Counted from the stretch's first letter, positions 32,957-42,044 are shown. The stretch: 64,000 nt of DNA from Flintibacter muris (GCF_943192995.1 NZ_CALPCP010000007.1:62001-126000), one strand, 5' to 3'. Notes: generated by a model not told the origin, from the sequence alone. Made by a program: numbers and translations.

Positions 32957-33572
32957 CCTGAGCGGCGCGGGCCTTCACCAGGGCTACAATCAGGCTTACT
33001 GCCCCCTCCACCCCGATGATTCCGGAGTTCAGGGTCAGGTCGTAGCGCCGCATGTCCCCCCAAGTATGCCCGGTGTAGTAGTTGTAGTAGTTGGCCCGGC
33101 CCTTGTCCATCTGGATGATGCGCCGCTCCATGTCGTCGGAGGGGATATGGTACTCCTCCACGCAGCGCTCCACCCGGCTGGGCAGGTCGGCGTGGATAAA
33201 CACCTTTAAACACTCGCTCCGCTCCCCCAGAACATAGTCGGAGCACCGGCCCACAATGACGCAGGGGCCCTCGTCTGCCAGCTCCCGGATTACCTCCGCC
33301 TGGGCGAAAAACGCCTGATGGCTCACAGGTACCCCCTGGTGGGCCAGGGCGGGGGTGCCGATACCTGCCGGGGCGATGGACAGGTGGAACCGACTGCGGG
33401 CCCGCTCCTCCGCCCGGGCAATAAAGTCGGGGGACAGCCCGCTTTTCTCCGATGTCTTCTGGATGATAGTCCGGTCGTAGCAGGGGATGCCCAGCTCAGC
33501 GGCCAGCCGCTTGCCAATCAGACGGCCTCCGCTTCCGAACTCACGGCTGATGGAGATTACATAGTTGCTCAT
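32946..33572 (-). CDS. cytidylate kinase-like family protein
   Basis: 208 residues from ATG 33572 with GGAGG eight bases before it; a GTG two codons upstream lies too near the Shine-Dalgarno. The N-terminus YVISISREFGSGGRLIGKRL is the P-loop of the family, a modified Walker A. CVIVGRCSDYVLG and the Arg-rich lid (RRIIQMDKGRANYYNYYTG) follow. This family (COG1102/cytidylate kinase 2) is distinct from Cmk, and its real substrate is uncertain. Stop and start overlap with the amidotransferase gene. Confidence 0.85.
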   Translation of the reverse strand: MSNYVISISREFGSGGRLIGKRLAAELGIPCYDRTIIQKTSEKSGLSPDFIARAEERARSRFHLSIAPAGIGTPALAHQGVPVSHQAFFAQAEVIRELADEGPCVIVGRCSDYVLGERSECLKVFIHADLPSRVERCVEEYHIPSDDMERRIIQMDKGRANYYNYYTGHTWGDMRRYDLTLNSGIIGVEGAVSLIVALVKARAAQDGQ

Positions 33573-33785
33573 AATCACACCTCCCTATGAGATGGGGCAG
33601 CCGCCTCCGGCGTCTGCCTATGGTCTTCCTTTATATATAATAATACATCAGCGGGAAAATGACAATCATAAATTTTGCAGGGCAGTAGTATTTAAGATTT
33701 TGACACAAAATCTTTGAACTGCGGATATTTTAAATGCTGTTGCCCCGTCTGCGTCGGCAGGCGGCTTACTTTTATGCGAAATCTC

Positions 33786-33814
33786 TTGACTTTTTGCCAC
33801 GCACTTGCTATAAT
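33786..33814 (+). promoter_or_regulatory. promoter of the RHH gene
   Basis: TTGACT (33786-33791), 17-base spacer, TATAAT (33809-33814), 29 bases before the TTG start. Confidence 0.75.
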
Positions 33815-33842
33815 AAATGCGTGTCAGAAAGTAGGTGGTGAT

Positions 33843-34016
33843 TTGAGTCCTCGCACGGGGAGACCAAAAGTGGAAAAGCCCAAAAGTGTCAATTACAGTG
33901 TTAGACTAGATATGGAGACGGAACAGCGCTTGCGGGAATACTGTCAAGAGCGCGGTATTACCCGGGGAGAGGCGTTTCGCCGTGGGCTACATCTGCTTTT
34001 GGAAAACAAAAAATAG
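33843..34016 (+). CDS. ribbon-helix-helix family small protein
   Basis: 57 residues from TTG 33843 with AGGTGG upstream; no ATG fits. The start MSPRTGRPKVEKPKSVNYSV, then RLDMETEQRLREYCQERGIT and RGEAFRRGLHLLLENKK, is a common type in Clostridia and phages: a basic tail, one beta strand and two helices of a ribbon-helix-helix DNA-binding fold. Its own strong promoter and a following hairpin suggest a single-gene transcript. The target is unknown; no toxin partner is visible. Confidence 0.7.
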   Translation: MSPRTGRPKVEKPKSVNYSVRLDMETEQRLREYCQERGITRGEAFRRGLHLLLENKK

Positions 34017-34050
34017 AGTGCTGGTTGCCCTCGACAAGCTCCAACACTCT
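34015..34050 (+). terminator. hairpin after the RHH gene
   Basis: AGAGTGCTGG pairs with CCAACACTCT (one G-T pair); it begins on the stop codon. Confidence 0.6.
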
Positions 34051-34120
34051 ATAAAACCAACCCCGGAGGAATGGCAAATCTGATTATGCCACATCACCGG
34101 GGAAAAATCAAGGAGGAATC

Positions 34121-34341
34121 ATGAGTTTACAGGAGCAGTTACTTGACTTAGACGCAACAGCTGTCCAGATTTCCAGGGGTATAAACGCGGTTGCCCTCAT
34201 GTCCATGGCCCTGGACCGCACACGGGCCCCTGCATAGACGGCTTTGACGCAATCTGTGACTATCTGGCCAACACCAGCCAGACCCTTCAGAAGCAGATAG
34301 ACACCTGTTTGAACATGGTACGGCAAGATTCTTTTTGTTGA
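34121..34341 (+). pseudogene. small conserved gene with a frameshift
   Basis: ATG 34121 with AAGGAGGA upstream opens MSLQEQLLDLDATAVQISRG, INAVALMSMALDRT, then stops at a TAG near 34238. In another frame the reading resumes: GPCIDGFDAICDYLANTSQT, LQKQIDTCLNMVRQDSFC, stop at 34341. The two halves join smoothly if one base is dropped or gained around 34215-34225. Together they would make a protein of about 72 residues, a helical type I recall in Clostridia beside the RHH protein. Function unknown. Confidence 0.6.
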
Positions 34342-34391
34342 CTTTCCACAACTGATGTCGTATGATAGGAGGGACGATTGGAGGGATTTGG

Positions 34392-35501
34392 ATGAACAAA
34401 GGACGGTGGACCGCGCTTCTGGCCAGTGTACTGGCCTTCTCGCTGCTGGCCTCCTGCGGCGGCGGGAGCTCTTCCCAGCCGGGCAGCGCCTCTGAGCCTC
34501 CGGACGAGCCTGACGTCTCTGTCATGGCCCCGGTGGAGCCGGAGCCCGCCCCTGAGCCGGTCTATCCCTACGCCAACCCTCTCACCGGCGAGGGGCTGAA
34601 CGAGGATATCAGCGGCAAACGTCCCGCCGCTGTGATGTTCAATAACCTGAAAAAGGCTCTGCCCCAGATTGGCGTGTCCAGGGCGGACGTTCTGTATGAG
34701 ATTGTGGCCGAAGGGGGCATCACCCGGATTATGGGTGTGTTTCAGGACCTGGAGGGGGTGGGCGATCTGGGCAGCGTCCGCTCCGCCCGGGACTACTACG
34801 TCAACCTGGCCCTGGGGCATGACGCCATCTACATCCACGCCGGGGGCAGTCCCCAGGCCTACGACGCCTTTGACAGCTGGGGCGTCACTCATATCGACTT
34901 TGTCAACGGCCCCTACGACAAGATGTACTGGCGGGACCCGGAGCGGCGCAAGACCGCCGGACTGGAGCACTCCCTGCTTACCTCCAGCGAGCTGATTCTG
35001 GAGCAGATGCCCAGCCGTTTCCGCCTGGACCACGAGGAGGGCTATGAGGTGGGCTGGACCTTCTCCAAGGACCCGCCTCCCGCCGACGCGATTTCGGCAC
35101 ACACGCTGACGGTCCCCTTCTCCAGCTACAAAACCGGCCGCTTTACCTACGACAGCGGGACAAACCAGTACTTTGCCGCCCAGAGCCTGGACGGCTCCGA
35201 CCTCATCCCCTATGAGGACGGGGCCGCTGATGAGGAGGTGGGGTTCAGCAACGTGCTGGTGCTGTATACCGACGTAAGCCGGATTAAGGGCGACACAGCC
35301 GGCCGTATGTCGGTGCGCACCACCGGGGAGGGGGAGGGTCTTCTCCTCCGGGACGGCCTGTTTTATGAGATCACCTGGAAGCGGGACAGCCGGACGGACA
35401 ACTACTCCTTCCTTAACGCCTCGGGCCAGCCCGCCCCTCTGGCCATTGGATCCAGCTACATCAATATCGTGGGGACCTCCGCTCAAGTCACCTGGGAATA
35501 A
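34392..35501 (+). CDS. DUF3048 domain lipoprotein (YerB-like)
   Basis: 369 residues from ATG 34392 with GGAGGG upstream. A lipoprotein signal ends LLASCGGG (Cys about 19-20). A Pro/Glu-rich linker reaches about 55, then comes the DUF3048 domain: YANPLTGEGL, RPAAVMFNNLKKALPQIGVS, RADVLYEIVAEGGITRIMGV, with the C-terminal part from about 235. It would sit on the outer face of the membrane. Family members such as B. subtilis YerB have no firm role. A terminator follows. Confidence 0.88.
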   Translation: MNKGRWTALLASVLAFSLLASCGGGSSSQPGSASEPPDEPDVSVMAPVEPEPAPEPVYPYANPLTGEGLNEDISGKRPAAVMFNNLKKALPQIGVSRADVLYEIVAEGGITRIMGVFQDLEGVGDLGSVRSARDYYVNLALGHDAIYIHAGGSPQAYDAFDSWGVTHIDFVNGPYDKMYWRDPERRKTAGLEHSLLTSSELILEQMPSRFRLDHEEGYEVGWTFSKDPPPADAISAHTLTVPFSSYKTGRFTYDSGTNQYFAAQSLDGSDLIPYEDGAADEEVGFSNVLVLYTDVSRIKGDTAGRMSVRTTGEGEGLLLRDGLFYEITWKRDSRTDNYSFLNASGQPAPLAIGSSYINIVGTSAQVTWE

Positions 35502-35507
35502 AAACCT

Positions 35508-35533
35508 GGTTCCTCCGGCCTTGCCGGGGGAAC
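35508..35533 (+). terminator. terminator of the DUF3048 gene
   Basis: GGTTCCTCCGGC pairs with GCCGGGGGAAC, followed by TTTTTCTT. Confidence 0.85.
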
Positions 35534-35854
35534 TTTTTCTTGCCAAAATGGGGCAACCGGTGGTACAATGGCATAGGATGTTATGAATCCCAGAATTTTT
35601 GGACGAAAGGAAGTGGGACCCACCATGGAAGGCCGAAGTCGTCATCAAGCGGAAAGCTGCCACGAACGAGGGGCGGCGGACTTGGCCCCCAACGGGTCCC
35701 GGTCCCGCCGCCGGAGCTGATCCGGGAGGAAGACCTCCTTCTCCTTGTCATGCGCAGCCACAGGCTTGCCGCGCCCCAGAGAGGTGTGGTACGCCTGTGG
35801 CTTTGCGGCTTTTCGCCCCTGGCGTTTTCCAAAAAACGAGAGGAGGAGAGCAAT
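35534..35854 (+). other. structured leader region of mgtE
   Basis: No gene is seen in these 321 bases. TTGCCA/TACAAT-like boxes near 35539-35570 may be a promoter (17-base spacing is not certain). Further on, GCCACAGGC (about 35757-35765) pairs with GCCTGTGGC (about 35791-35799) around a loop of about 25 bases. A long leader before a magnesium transporter gene suggests a Mg2+ or other riboswitch, but I could not match it to the M-box. Confidence 0.4.
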
Positions 35855-37198
35855 ATGCACGACAATTATGATCTGAATCAGCTGATTGAGCTGGTTCAGG
35901 AGCGGAAATTCCGCGCCCTGCGGGAAATTTTAAACGATATGAACGAGGTGGACATCGCCGAGTTTCTGGACGAGCTGGACGTGGAACAGGAGATTCTGGT
36001 GTTCCGCCTGCTGCCCAAGGATGTGGCGGCGGAGGTCTTCGCCTATCTGGAGGAGGACCAGGAGAAACTGATCGGCGCCCTCAGCGACAAGGAGCTGCGG
36101 GAGGTGCTGGACGAGCTGTATATGGACGACACGGTGGACCTGATTGAGGACATGCCCGCCAACCTGGTCAGCCGTATCCTGCGCAACACCGACGCCTCCA
36201 CCCGCAGCCAGATTAACCAGCTGCTCAACTACCCCAAGGACTCTGCCGGGTCACTGATGACCACGGAGTTTGTCTACCTCCACCCCAACAACACGGTGGA
36301 GGAGTCCTTCGCCCGCATTCGCAAGGTGGGCCTGGACAAGGAGACGGTGTACACCTGCTACGTCACCAAGAGCCGGGTGCTGCTGGGGGTGGTGACCGTG
36401 AAGCGGCTGCTTATGTCCACCTACGAGACTAAAATCAGCGACATCATGGAAACCAACGTCCTGTCCGTCACCACCCACGAGGACAAGGAGGAGGTTGCCC
36501 AGATGTTCTCCAAGTACGACCTGACCGCCCTGCCCGTGGTGGACAGTGACGACCGGCTGCTGGGCATCATCACTGTAGACGACGCCATGGACGTTATGGA
36601 GGAGGAGGCCACCGAGGATATCGAAAAGATGGCCGCCATCCTGCCCACCGACAAGCCCTACTTCCAGACCGGCGTGGTGGAGACCTGGAAGCACCGCATC
36701 CCCTGGCTGCTGCTGCTGATGATCTCCGCCACCTTTACCGGCACCATTCTGGGCTTTTTTGAGGAGGCCCTGGCCGCCAACGCCGCCCTCACCCTGTTTA
36801 TTCCCATGCTTATGGACACCGGCGGCAACTCCGGCGGGCAGGCGTCGGTTACCATTATCCGCGCCATGTCCCTGGGGGACGTGGAGTTTTCCGACTGGCT
36901 GCGGGTGATCTGGAAGGAGCTTCGGGTGTCTGTTCTGTGCGCCCTTACCCTGGGGGTGGTGGTCTTTGGCAAGGTGATGGCGGTGGACCGGAAGGATGCC
37001 ACCGTGGCATTGGTGGTGGCTTTGACCATCGTCTTTACCATTGTCATAGCCAAGCTCATTGGCTGTACTCTGCCCATGCTGGCCAAGCGGCTGGGCTTTG
37101 ACCCGGCGGTGATGGCCTCCCCCTTTATTACCACCGTGGTGGACGCCCTGTCCCTGCTGGTCTACTTTGCCATTGCCACCCGGATTCTGGGGTTGTGA
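35855..37198 (+). CDS. mgtE: magnesium transporter MgtE
   Basis: 447 residues from ATG 35855 (GGAGGAG upstream). The order is typical: acidic N domain of helical repeats (about 1-130, with EFLDELDVEQEILVFRLLPK), two CBS domains (about 135-255), a plug helix, and five membrane helices from about 280. The pore motif PMLMDTGGNSGGQASVTIIR is intact. MgtE admits Mg2+ along its gradient, and the CBS/N domains close it when cytosolic Mg2+ is high. It is followed by its own terminator. Confidence 0.95.
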   Translation: MHDNYDLNQLIELVQERKFRALREILNDMNEVDIAEFLDELDVEQEILVFRLLPKDVAAEVFAYLEEDQEKLIGALSDKELREVLDELYMDDTVDLIEDMPANLVSRILRNTDASTRSQINQLLNYPKDSAGSLMTTEFVYLHPNNTVEESFARIRKVGLDKETVYTCYVTKSRVLLGVVTVKRLLMSTYETKISDIMETNVLSVTTHEDKEEVAQMFSKYDLTALPVVDSDDRLLGIITVDDAMDVMEEEATEDIEKMAAILPTDKPYFQTGVVETWKHRIPWLLLLMISATFTGTILGFFEEALAANAALTLFIPMLMDTGGNSGGQASVTIIRAMSLGDVEFSDWLRVIWKELRVSVLCALTLGVVVFGKVMAVDRKDATVALVVALTIVFTIVIAKLIGCTLPMLAKRLGFDPAVMASPFITTVVDALSLLVYFAIATRILGL

Positions 37199-37219
37199 TT
37201 CTGGATTTATAAAGAACCA

Positions 37220-37245
37220 GGCGGCACTGAGAAATCAGTGCCGCC
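37220..37245 (+). terminator. mgtE terminator
   Basis: GGCGGCACTGA pairs with TCAGTGCCGCC around GAAA; a TTTTTT run follows after a few bases. Confidence 0.85.
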
Positions 37246-37356
37246 TCAGCTTTTTTACAGATGAGGAGCTGATCGCGGTATGCCTGTGGGGCAAAGGACA
37301 GCAATTAATTCACATTAGAACAGGAGGCTTTTTCACTGCGGCGGGACGAAAGAGCA

Positions 37357-37387
37357 GACCCGCCCGGTCATCAGGGGCGGGCGGGTC
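37357..37387 (-). terminator. terminator of the ABC permease gene
   Basis: GACCCGCCCG pairs with CGGGCGGGTC; lies just past the permease stop codon. Confidence 0.75.
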
Positions 37388-37391
37388 CTTT

Positions 37392-39245
37392 TTATGCGTT
37401 TTTCGCCATACGGCGGCAGGCCAGGGAGGTGGCCAGAAAATAGCCCCCGTAGACCACCAGAATGACCCCGGCGGTAATCATTGAGCTGGTGGTGCTGTCC
37501 ACCTTGCCCACGGTAAAGATGATGTCGTTGGCCGCCTTCATGCCCACCACGGAGTGGACCAGGGCCAGCGCCAGGGGCAGAAGGAAGGCCAGCGCCACCT
37601 GTTGGGTGGCAGACTTTTTCACCTGCCTCTCCTCCGCTCCCAGGCGGCGGAGAATGGCGTACCGGCCGGTGTTGTCAGCGGCCTGGCTCAGCTGCTGAAG
37701 GGCCAGCACAGCGGCGGCGGCCAGCAGGAAGGTAAAGCCCAGGTACAGCCCCAAAAACAGGGCCAGGATCTTGTTGCCCACCATGTCGGCGTAGATAGAC
37801 AGGCGGCTCTCCACCCGGAGCTGGTTTTCCAGCTGGAGAGGACGGATCAGCTGGAGAATCTGCTCCTCCGTCCGTGCGCTGTCACCGGTGTAGTTGGCCG
37901 ACCAGTATTGCCGGCGGACCTCCAGCTGGCGGGCGGCGGCGTCCTCCACCACCGCGGTGTAGATGCCCAGGCTTCCGGTAACCAGCCCGTCTCCCCAGGC
38001 GTCCAGCAGCTTGTGCTCCCCGGGGGACAGCGCAATGGGGGCCTTCCCCTGGAGGGCCAGCAGGGTGTTCAGATCAGACAGGGCCAGGATGCCGGATACG
38101 TCCTCCACCCCGGTCAGGGCGGTGTCGTTGTAGTAGACGCAGAAGTCCACCTCCCCGGACAGAAGGGAGCCGGTGTCAAACCCCCCGTTCTCCAGCACAG
38201 CGGTAAAGTCCACCGCGCCCGAATCGTCGGCGGAGCGGTTTTGAATGGTGATATCAAAGGGGGCCTCCTGGTCGGTCATGGCGGACAGGGTGGAGTTGAG
38301 GCCCAAGGAGCTGGCCGTGATGCCGATAGCCAGCAGCAGGAGGATGCATACCACCGTCTGGGCCATGTAGGTGGTGTGGACCTTGCTGATCCACTGGCGC
38401 AGGGTGAAGACGTTCAGATTTTTAAAGTACAGCCCGGGGTGGCCCTGGACAAACTTCATCACAAAGCCGGACAGGGACCGGAAGATCAGCAGGGTGCCCA
38501 CCGTCCCCAGGGACAGCATGACGATGCACAGGGGCAGAATGGCGATAGCCAGCGCCATGCCAAAGTACAGCAAAATGGCGTAGGCGGCAGCGAGGCAGGC
38601 CACACCCAGAACAAACTGGAACACCGCCACTCCCAGGGGACGGGGCTTTAAGACCTCATTTTTCCGCTCCCCGTGAATCAGGTCAATGAGCCTGGACTTG
38701 GACACCTGAACTCCGCTGAGGGCCATTACCAGCAGGAAGATGACGCCGAAGTAGATCACCGTCTTCCCCGCCGCCCGGGGGGAGAAGTTGATGGCCAGCA
38801 TAGCGGACACGTCTATTTCAAACATGGACAGGGTGAGAGCGGACATCCCAAAGCTGGCCGCCACCCCCAGGGCCAGCCCGGCGGCCAGGGAGATCAGGCC
38901 AATGAGGCCGGTCTCCAGAAAGAGCAGCCGGGACACCTGCCCCTGGCTCAGCCCCAGCAGCAGGTAGGTGCCCAGCTCCCGCTTGCGGCGGCGGAGGAGG
39001 AAGCGGTTGGCGTAGAGAATCAGGCAGGCCAGCACCACCGCCACAAAGACGGAAAAGATATCCATCAGCATGGTGATGGCCTCCACAATGGGGTTGCCCA
39101 CATTGGTCAGATAGACCAGCGCCCCCTGGCCGTCCAGGGAATTGAAGGTGTAAAACAGGCCCACGCCGAAGGTGAGGGTGAGCAGATACACCCCGTAGTC
39201 CCGAAAGGACCGGCGCACATTGCGCAGGGCCAGCCTAGAGAACAT
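37392..39245 (-). CDS. FtsX-like ABC transporter permease (BceB-like)
   Basis: 617 residues with about ten membrane helices: one near the N-terminus, pairs around 55-170 and 200-300, a large extracellular domain (about 320-505), and three C-terminal helices. FtsX motifs are visible in the first core (FLLRRRKRELGTYLLLGLSQ) and repeated in the last (RYAILRRLGAEERQ). The order matches BceB-type permeases of peptide-antibiotic sensing and detoxification systems. The partner ATPase gene overlaps its start by 11 bases. No BceRS two-component pair is adjacent, so regulation must be elsewhere if it belongs to that class. Confidence 0.85.
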   Translation of the reverse strand: MFSRLALRNVRRSFRDYGVYLLTLTFGVGLFYTFNSLDGQGALVYLTNVGNPIVEAITMLMDIFSVFVAVVLACLILYANRFLLRRRKRELGTYLLLGLSQGQVSRLLFLETGLIGLISLAAGLALGVAASFGMSALTLSMFEIDVSAMLAINFSPRAAGKTVIYFGVIFLLVMALSGVQVSKSRLIDLIHGERKNEVLKPRPLGVAVFQFVLGVACLAAAYAILLYFGMALAIAILPLCIVMLSLGTVGTLLIFRSLSGFVMKFVQGHPGLYFKNLNVFTLRQWISKVHTTYMAQTVVCILLLLAIGITASSLGLNSTLSAMTDQEAPFDITIQNRSADDSGAVDFTAVLENGGFDTGSLLSGEVDFCVYYNDTALTGVEDVSGILALSDLNTLLALQGKAPIALSPGEHKLLDAWGDGLVTGSLGIYTAVVEDAAARQLEVRRQYWSANYTGDSARTEEQILQLIRPLQLENQLRVESRLSIYADMVGNKILALFLGLYLGFTFLLAAAAVLALQQLSQAADNTGRYAILRRLGAEERQVKKSATQQVALAFLLPLALALVHSVVGMKAANDIIFTVGKVDSTTSSMITAGVILVVYGGYFLATSLACRRMAKNA

Positions 39246-40002
39246 CAGCCATCCCTCCTCCCATCTCGGTGACCACCTGGATGATCTTTTGGAAGAACGC
39301 TTTCCGGCTGTCCTTTCCCCGGTGGAGCTCCAGGAACAGTTTCCCGTCCCGGAGGAAGACCACCCGGCGGCAGCAGCTGGCAGTAAAGGCGTCGTGGGTG
39401 ACCATAAGGATGGTGGTGCCCAGGTCCCGGTTCAGGGCGTCCAGCCGGTCCAGCAGCATCTGGGAGGACTTGGAGTCCAGCGCGCCGGTGGGCTCGTCGG
39501 CCAGCACCAGGGCGGGGTGGGTCACCATGGCCCGGGCGGCGGCGCACCGCTGCTGCTGGCCGCCGGACATCTGATAGGGGTATTTGTTCAGGCAGTCGGT
39601 GATGCCCAGAAACTCCGCCATCTCCCGCACCCGCCTGTCGATTTTCTGGGCCGGGGCCCGGATAATGGACAGGGACAGGGCGATATTCTCATAGGTGGTG
39701 AGGGTGTCCAGCAGATTGCAGTCCTGAAAGATAAAGCCCAGCCGTTCCCGGCGGAATTTGGCCAGCTCCTTGCCCTTGAGCCGGGTCAGTTCCCTGCCGT
39801 CAATGACAATGGAGCCGGCGGAGGGCCGGTCAATGGTGGAAACACAGTTGAGCAGGGTGGTCTTGCCCGACCCGGAGGGGCCCATCACCCCCACAAATTC
39901 CCCTGCCTCCAGAGACAGGGACACGCCGTCCAGCGCCCGGGTCAGCGACCCGCCCTTACCATAGACCTTTTTCAGGTCGGTTACCGTTAAAATCTCAGGC
40001 AT
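39235..40002 (-). CDS. ABC transporter ATP-binding protein (BceA/MacB-like)
   Basis: 255 residues. Walker A GPSGSGKT at 41-48, Q loop FIFQDCNLLD, signature MSGGQQQRCA, Walker B ALVLADEPTGALD and the H loop in VTHDAFT are all intact. The sequence type is that of MacB/LolD/BceA ATPases. It overlaps the permease gene by 11 bases, so the two are translated together. ATG at 40002 follows AAAGGAGC. Confidence 0.9.
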   Translation of the reverse strand: MPEILTVTDLKKVYGKGGSLTRALDGVSLSLEAGEFVGVMGPSGSGKTTLLNCVSTIDRPSAGSIVIDGRELTRLKGKELAKFRRERLGFIFQDCNLLDTLTTYENIALSLSIIRAPAQKIDRRVREMAEFLGITDCLNKYPYQMSGGQQQRCAAARAMVTHPALVLADEPTGALDSKSSQMLLDRLDALNRDLGTTILMVTHDAFTASCCRRVVFLRDGKLFLELHRGKDSRKAFFQKIIQVVTEMGGGMADVL

Positions 40003-40152
40003 AAAAATGCTCCTTTCCGTTAACTGTACTAAAGCATATCATACAGTTGTGGTAAATGCTCTAAAGGAATCCTGATGATTTCATTAAGGTTTATTTAAAA
40101 TTTTCTAGAAAGCAGACCTGTCCCTTTTTCCAGGAAATTCAATTTTGACGCC

Positions 40153-40232
40153 GTAGGGCGCGACGACTCCGGCGCGCCGTTTGCAAAGCTGCCACCCAAC
40201 GGCGGGTCGAGGCCGTCCCGCGCTGCAAATAC
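40153..40232. repeat. family C GC-rich element (copy 2)
   Basis: GTAGGGCGCGACGACTCCGG then CGCGCCG, a short centre, CAACGGCGGGTCGAGG and CCGTCCCGCG; partner of 17137-17210. Confidence 0.6.
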
Positions 40233-40340
40233 GGCGAGATTTTTTGAACGTTGATTTCTGTGTCCTTTTTCCGACAAGGGTTGCATTTGTTTCAAAGGTG
40301 TGCCATACTATATTTAATAATCATCAGATTTGCTGTCACA

Positions 40341-40420
40341 TGTAGGGGCGGCCTTTGGCCGCCTGCAGGAACAAATGGGCCTGCCTGTAACAGACGGGCG
40401 GCCGCAGGCCGCCCCTACAG
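40341..40420. repeat. family A GC-rich inverted-repeat element (copy 4)
   Basis: Arms TGTAGGGGCGGCCTTTGGCC and GGCCGCAGGCCGCCCCTACA with the centre AACAAATGGGCCTGCC. Confidence 0.85.
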
Positions 40421-40457
40421 CTCTGATGCCAATTTATACAGCCAAAGGAGAAACAAC

Positions 40458-42044
40458 ATGCTTTCAGCGCTCTTGAACCGGAAGAAACTGCGTCTGGCCG
40501 CCGGAGCTCTGGCGGCCGCCGCTGCGGTGTTTCTGTTGGGCTGGCTGGCCTCGGGAATGCCTGTCCCGACATCCGGGACAGAGTCCCTTGCCTATGTGAC
40601 CTCTGGGGGGCAGCTGATGTACCTGCCTGGCCTGGAGGGAGAGGCTCCCGCTCTGGTTGGCGAAAATGTCAACGCGGGCGCCGGGGCACAGTTTAGTCCC
40701 GACGGCAAAACCCTCTATTACCTGGATGGCAGTCAGTCTCTGTACAAGGTAAACCTGCCCGCTCTGAGCCGGGGTGGGCGGCCTGAGCGCATTGCTGTAA
40801 ATGCGGCCTGGGTCCACGTGCTGGACAACGGGGCAGCCCTCTATGGAAAAAACGTGGACAGCCGCCTGGAGCTGCACTGCCACAGCGGCAAGGAGGACTT
40901 CTCTATTGCCAAATCCTATGGCGGCTATCAGCTCAGCGAAGATCAGAGGACCATCTACTATGCGGAGGAGTCCATAGATGGGGAAAACTACCTGTACACC
41001 CTTTACAAAATGCCTCTGCGGCAGGGGGCCCGGCCCGAACTTCTGGTGGAGAACGCCTGTGGCATCTACTCAGACTATACCGCCTCCACCCTGGTCTATG
41101 GGCAGCTCAGTCAAGAAGGCGGCGAGGGACTTGACAACAATGTCACCGTGTACATCAGCAGGCCCGGCGGCGAGCCTGTCCGGCTTCCGGAGCCGATCTG
41201 TCAGTACCCGGGCCCCTTTAACGTGAGTGTAAACGGCGGGGCGGTCAGCTTTTATTACACCGTGGAGGGTTGGTCAGCCGGCGGGAACCGCTGCTTGAAT
41301 CTGTATCGGTACGCGGGGGGAAAGAGCGTTCTGGCCGCCGGGGAGATCGATCCGGAGACCTGGACCGTGGATTTTGACGCGGGCGCCTGTGTGTACCGGA
41401 AGGCGGACGGCCGCCCGGCCTGGTATCAGTGCGTAGACGGTGTGGAAAACACCCTTGATTTGGGGGAGGACACGGCCTGTGTCCTGCATTTCTTTGTTCT
41501 GGAGGGGGGCTGGGCGGTGCTGGACCTCTACCGTGATAACGAATCTTGTCTGGACCTCTACCGCCGCACAGAGGCGGGATTTACCTTCTCCTCCCGCGCC
41601 GCACAGGGAGATTATGCCTGTCCCCAGCGGGGCGGCGGCCCCAGGGACAAGGACTGCCTCTACTACTACACCAATGTGGACAATACGGACTTTACGCCCA
41701 GCGGAAATCTGGTCCGCTGGCGGGACGGGGCGGCGGAGACAGTGGCCCGGGGCATCAACGAGGTGCTGATATCAGAGGACGGGACCACGTATGCCATCCA
41801 CTCCCCCGCCTTCGGTGACTGGTCCCTGTCCCTGATCCGGGAGGGCACGCCCTACCTCATCAGCGGGGAGCTCAGCCAACTGATGCGCTATCCCATTGTG
41901 CTGGACGGCCAAAGGCTGCTGTACCTGGGCGGCGGAGGCCTCTGGCTGTGGGACGGCAAAGAGAACCGGCAGATCGCCCAGGACGCGGAGCGGGTCTGGT
42001 CCAACAACCAGAAGGCCGATTCGGTTTATCCCCTGTGGATGTGA
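40458..42044 (+). CDS. membrane-anchored beta-propeller-like protein
   Basis: 528 residues from ATG 40458 (AAAGGAG upstream). One membrane helix at about 13-32 (AAGALAAAAAVFLLGWLASG) is followed by a large outer domain of repeated short units of the form 'DGxxLYYxD': SPDGKTLYYLDGSQSLYKVN, SEDQRTIYYAEESIDG, SEDGTTYAIHS, DGQRLLYLGGGGLWLWDGKE. The spacing suggests a six- to eight-bladed propeller like DUF5050 or TolB-type repeats. First gene of a five-gene run that continues with an ABC exporter; the gap to the ATPase gene (137 bases) holds a half copy of family A. Role unknown; perhaps binding of a secreted substrate. Confidence 0.65.
   Translation: MLSALLNRKKLRLAAGALAAAAAVFLLGWLASGMPVPTSGTESLAYVTSGGQLMYLPGLEGEAPALVGENVNAGAGAQFSPDGKTLYYLDGSQSLYKVNLPALSRGGRPERIAVNAAWVHVLDNGAALYGKNVDSRLELHCHSGKEDFSIAKSYGGYQLSEDQRTIYYAEESIDGENYLYTLYKMPLRQGARPELLVENACGIYSDYTASTLVYGQLSQEGGEGLDNNVTVYISRPGGEPVRLPEPICQYPGPFNVSVNGGAVSFYYTVEGWSAGGNRCLNLYRYAGGKSVLAAGEIDPETWTVDFDAGACVYRKADGRPAWYQCVDGVENTLDLGEDTACVLHFFVLEGGWAVLDLYRDNESCLDLYRRTEAGFTFSSRAAQGDYACPQRGGGPRDKDCLYYYTNVDNTDFTPSGNLVRWRDGAAETVARGINEVLISEDGTTYAIHSPAFGDWSLSLIREGTPYLISGELSQLMRYPIVLDGQRLLYLGGGGLWLWDGKENRQIAQDAERVWSNNQKADSVYPLWM

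Larger units (their letters stand above)
40003..40457. other. intergenic region with family C and family A repeats
   Basis: No gene is seen in these 455 bases. The part next to the ATPase gene likely holds its promoter. A family C element (about 40153-40232) and family A copy 4 (40341-40420) fill much of the rest. The run ATCATCAGATTTGCTGTCAC before copy 4 recurs with few changes before the partial copy near 60890. Confidence 0.6.

Noticed and set aside
35534-35854. M-box (ykoK) riboswitch before mgtE
   Set aside because: The conserved stretches of the M-box were not found; kept only as an unassigned structured leader.
37392-40002. Complete bacitracin-type Bce system
   Set aside because: Only the ATPase and permease are present; there is no histidine kinase/response regulator pair beside them.
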